From the NCBI GenBank assembly GCA_947243795.1, contig OX365936.1, positions 1 to 64,000 of the forward strand: a stretch of DNA of 64,000 bases. Reading direction: 5' to 3'. This DNA comes from Saccharomyces uvarum. Lineage: Eukaryota > Ascomycota > Saccharomycetes > Saccharomycetales > Saccharomycetaceae. Position numbers and translations under genes: made by a program. The notes beneath the pieces were generated by a model. The model had not been told where the DNA came from, made no database searches, and was given only the letters and a program-made list of their open reading frames with translations. This document shows positions 61,986 through 64,000 of the stretch, piece by piece; position 1 is the first letter of the stretch; every line of letters starts with the position of its first letter.

Positions 61986-64000
61986 TCATTTTTTCAAATT
62001 CTTATAGTACATCTTTCTAATCAGTGGATGATGTTCCTTTAATTCTTTATTTTTATTCGTGATGTATTCCATGTATGCCATATCTTCACCACCAGCAAGA
62101 CCAGCCAACGAACCTTCGCCTCTGACAGCTTTTGATTTGAATCTTTTGTGACCGTTTGAGCCTCTCCCAACAGAATTGTCAGCATCATCACCGGCTTCGA
62201 TACCCGCAGCTTCCTCGTTCTTTAACAAGACTTCTTGCAAAAGTTCTCTACGTTCCCTTGGCGAAGCGTATGCCAGATTCGGAATGTTTTCCATCCCATG
62301 TAAATGTGTAATAACTTTAAATGCGTAACCTTGATCCACAAGGAAAGCTTGTCTTTTTGTTGAATAATACATTTCTTGAGTGTCCTTGGAAACCAGGGAA
62401 TAAAAGAATGCATTGAACCCTTGATCATTACGTCTTTTGGCTCTCAGAATTCTGCCTAATCTTTGAGCTTCTTGACGACGAGACCCATAGTGCGAAGATA
62501 TTTGGATTAAACATGTAGCTTCCGGTAAATCAATGGACGTATCACCCACCTTTGATAGAAAAATAGTATTGATCTGGTCATTATATTGGAAATTTTGTAA
62601 AATATTCATACGTTCTTGTTGTGGCGTGGAACCATAAATAAAAGGTTTCCCCATTTTCAGAGCATACTCCTGTAAGGCATAAACATTATCGGAAAAGACA
62701 ATGATCTTATCACCCCTTCTTTCATGATATTGAATTAAGAATTGACATGCTTGAAACTTGGTCGGATTCATGATATACAACAGCATTCTTTTCCTTGCAG
62801 TTTCTCTCAGGTATTCTTGATAGAACTCTGCTGTCATGGGACACCAAACTTCTGCACATTGAACGTTTGCAATATGCCCTTTCTGAGACAGTTCCATCCA
62901 ATTTGCTTCATAAAGTTTTGGACCAATTAAGAAATTCAAATCGCCGATTTTATCGTCTTCTCTAACCAAAGTCGCAGTCAACCCCAATTTAGCATGTGCC
63001 GCAATGGTGGAGACCACTCTACGGAACATTGCGGCAGGCACGACATGGACCTCGTCAAGAATAATGAATCCCCATTCTCTACCGGTTAAGAAATCCATAA
63101 CTTTTTGGGAGTCATGAGATCTGTTTCTTGTATTTGCTACCATTGAATAAGTGGAGACAACCAAACCGCCTTCAGTTTGAAACATTTCCTTATTGTCAGA
63201 GGTGAAAACTGCACAATTTTCAGGTTGTAAGGTACACCATTGTAAAAATTGCTGTCTCCATTGCATGACAGACACTGACGAAGTACACAGGACAATAACC
63301 GATTTTTTGATAGTACACGCTGCAGTAATACCAACCAAAGTCTTACCTGCACCACACGGCAAAACAATGATACCTGAACGAGCACGACCATTACCAAACA
63401 TTTTACTCAGTGACTTTTCTTGGTAAGGTCTGATCTGAGTTGAGGGTTTCAAATCGATATCTAAATCTGGATTTCTATGATCATTTCTGAAATCATATTC
63501 TTCCAAAACGGGATAATCGATCTCTTGACATCTCTTCTTAACGACTTCCACAGACTCATTAGCAATTTCAAAAGAATGAACTGCATCAAGGTCGTCGTCG
63601 TCGTCGTCACGCTCGTTATCACCGCCAATAACTGCACTGAACACGGCCTCCACATCGTTTGGGTTAACGTTAGCAGCGGGATTCCCGCCCGGCTGTTGGA
63701 GCTGTTGCTCTTTATCGTCTACTGGTTGTGCTTGATGGTCACTGTCTATCCTCAGGGGCCCGATCACGGAATCGTTCAATAACATTTGTAAAATATCAGC
63801 TTGGGTAGTTTCGACAAAATATCTATTATGCTTAATGACTAGTTTCACTTTACCATACGAGATAGTGGCCCCCTTGATGAAGTTAAGTATAGATTCTGCC
63901 ACGGGTACTTTGGACAACCTATCCAGGACGGAGAGGATATCGTCTGTTTCCAGCCCCACAGAAACGGCTGCGTACAAAGAATATGCTGTGATCTTGTATT
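61986..64000 (-). CDS. SSL2: TFIIH helicase/translocase Ssl2 (XPB), 5' end cut
   Basis: The C-terminal ~671 residues of the 843-residue TFIIH ATPase, which opens promoters and acts in nucleotide excision repair. The frame is open to the window edge. The apparent start at 63977 is a TTG codon inside [12 protein letters not shown], so the N-terminal ~170 residues lie outside. SF2 motifs are present: Walker [12 protein letters not shown], Walker [38 protein letters not shown] and motif [17 protein letters not shown]. The C-terminus [15 protein letters not shown] is as in S. cerevisiae. It is one of the most conserved proteins in the window. Confidence 0.98.
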   Translation of the reverse strand, partial: YKITAYSLYAAVSVGLETDDILSVLDRLSKVPVAESILNFIKGATISYGKVKLVIKHNRYFVETTQADILQMLLNDSVIGPLRIDSDHQAQPVDDKEQQLQQPGGNPAANVNPNDVEAVFSAVIGGDNERDDDDDDLDAVHSFEIANESVEVVKKRCQEIDYPVLEEYDFRNDHRNPDLDIDLKPSTQIRPYQEKSLSKMFGNGRARSGIIVLPCGAGKTLVGITAACTIKKSVIVLCTSSVSVMQWRQQFLQWCTLQPENCAVFTSDNKEMFQTEGGLVVSTYSMVANTRNRSHDSQKVMDFLTGREWGFIILDEVHVVPAAMFRRVVSTIAAHAKLGLTATLVREDDKIGDLNFLIGPKLYEANWMELSQKGHIANVQCAEVWCPMTAEFYQEYLRETARKRMLLYIMNPTKFQACQFLIQYHERRGDKIIVFSDNVYALQEYALKMGKPFIYGSTPQQERMNILQNFQYNDQINTIFLSKVGDTSIDLPEATCLIQISSHYGSRRQEAQRLGRILRAKRRNDQGFNAFFYSLVSKDTQEMYYSTKRQAFLVDQGYAFKVITHLHGMENIPNLAYASPRERRELLQEVLLKNEEAAGIEAGDDADNSVGRGSNGHKRFKSKAVRGEGSLAGLAGGEDMAYMEYITNKNKELKEHHPLIRKMYYKNLKK

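Overview
The window is the left end of a yeast chromosome. It runs from a telomere into unique sequence, and from about 8.9 kb onwards the gene order is that of Saccharomyces cerevisiae chromosome IX-L: SOA1, NIT1, SUC2, YIL161W, POT1, BNR1, AIM20, COA1, YIL156W-B, UBP7, GUT2, IMP2', RRD1, YIL152W, ESL1, MCM10, MLP2, RPL40A, SLN1, ATG32, PAN6, NDC80 and SSL2 (cut by the window edge). The proteins are clearly orthologous, but compared with S288C sequences I remember they carry too many substitutions for S. cerevisiae or a very close strain (Suc2 about 7% different, the Ndc80 N-terminus about 14%, Mlp2 more). The source is probably another, fairly divergent Saccharomyces sensu stricto species. 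I cannot fix which one without alignment.

Layout. 1-271 is irregular C1-3A telomeric repeat. 272-2,900 is a subtelomeric X-type region: a tandem 217-bp repeat, a (CCAA)n tract, spaced copies of a TACGGACGCTAAA motif, three copies of a GTAAACAAA motif, one perfect ARS consensus, and Cbf1-like and Reb1-like sites at its inner edge. Next come a COS-family gene with one in-frame stop (3,278-4,414) and an intact AKR7-type aldo-keto reductase (5,310-6,254), which I do not know from S288C. Its promoter has a Yap-type site and a TATA box. A 2.6-kb stretch without convincing genes separates it from SOA1 (sulfur-compound transporter) and an unbroken NIT1 (nitrilase). A second, 5.7-kb stretch holds only short, decayed-looking reading frames before SUC2 (invertase).

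From SUC2 rightwards the chromosome is compact and ordinary for yeast, with short intergenic regions. Two genes have tiny first exons (YIL156W-B, 9 nt; RPL40A, 8 nt), both rebuilt here from splice and branch-point signals. GUT2, IMP2' and the first part of RRD1 form an island of very high G+C at third codon positions, which creates long spurious antisense frames.

Functionally, the left 19 kb is typical subtelomeric accessory content: membrane sorting, aldehyde reduction, sulfur and nitrile scavenging, sucrose use. The rest is mostly core machinery: peroxisomal beta-oxidation, actin assembly, deubiquitination, respiration, DNA replication, nuclear pore, osmosensing, mitophagy, pantothenate synthesis, kinetochore and TFIIH. 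I found no CRISPR array, tRNA gene or recognisable retrotransposon LTR.
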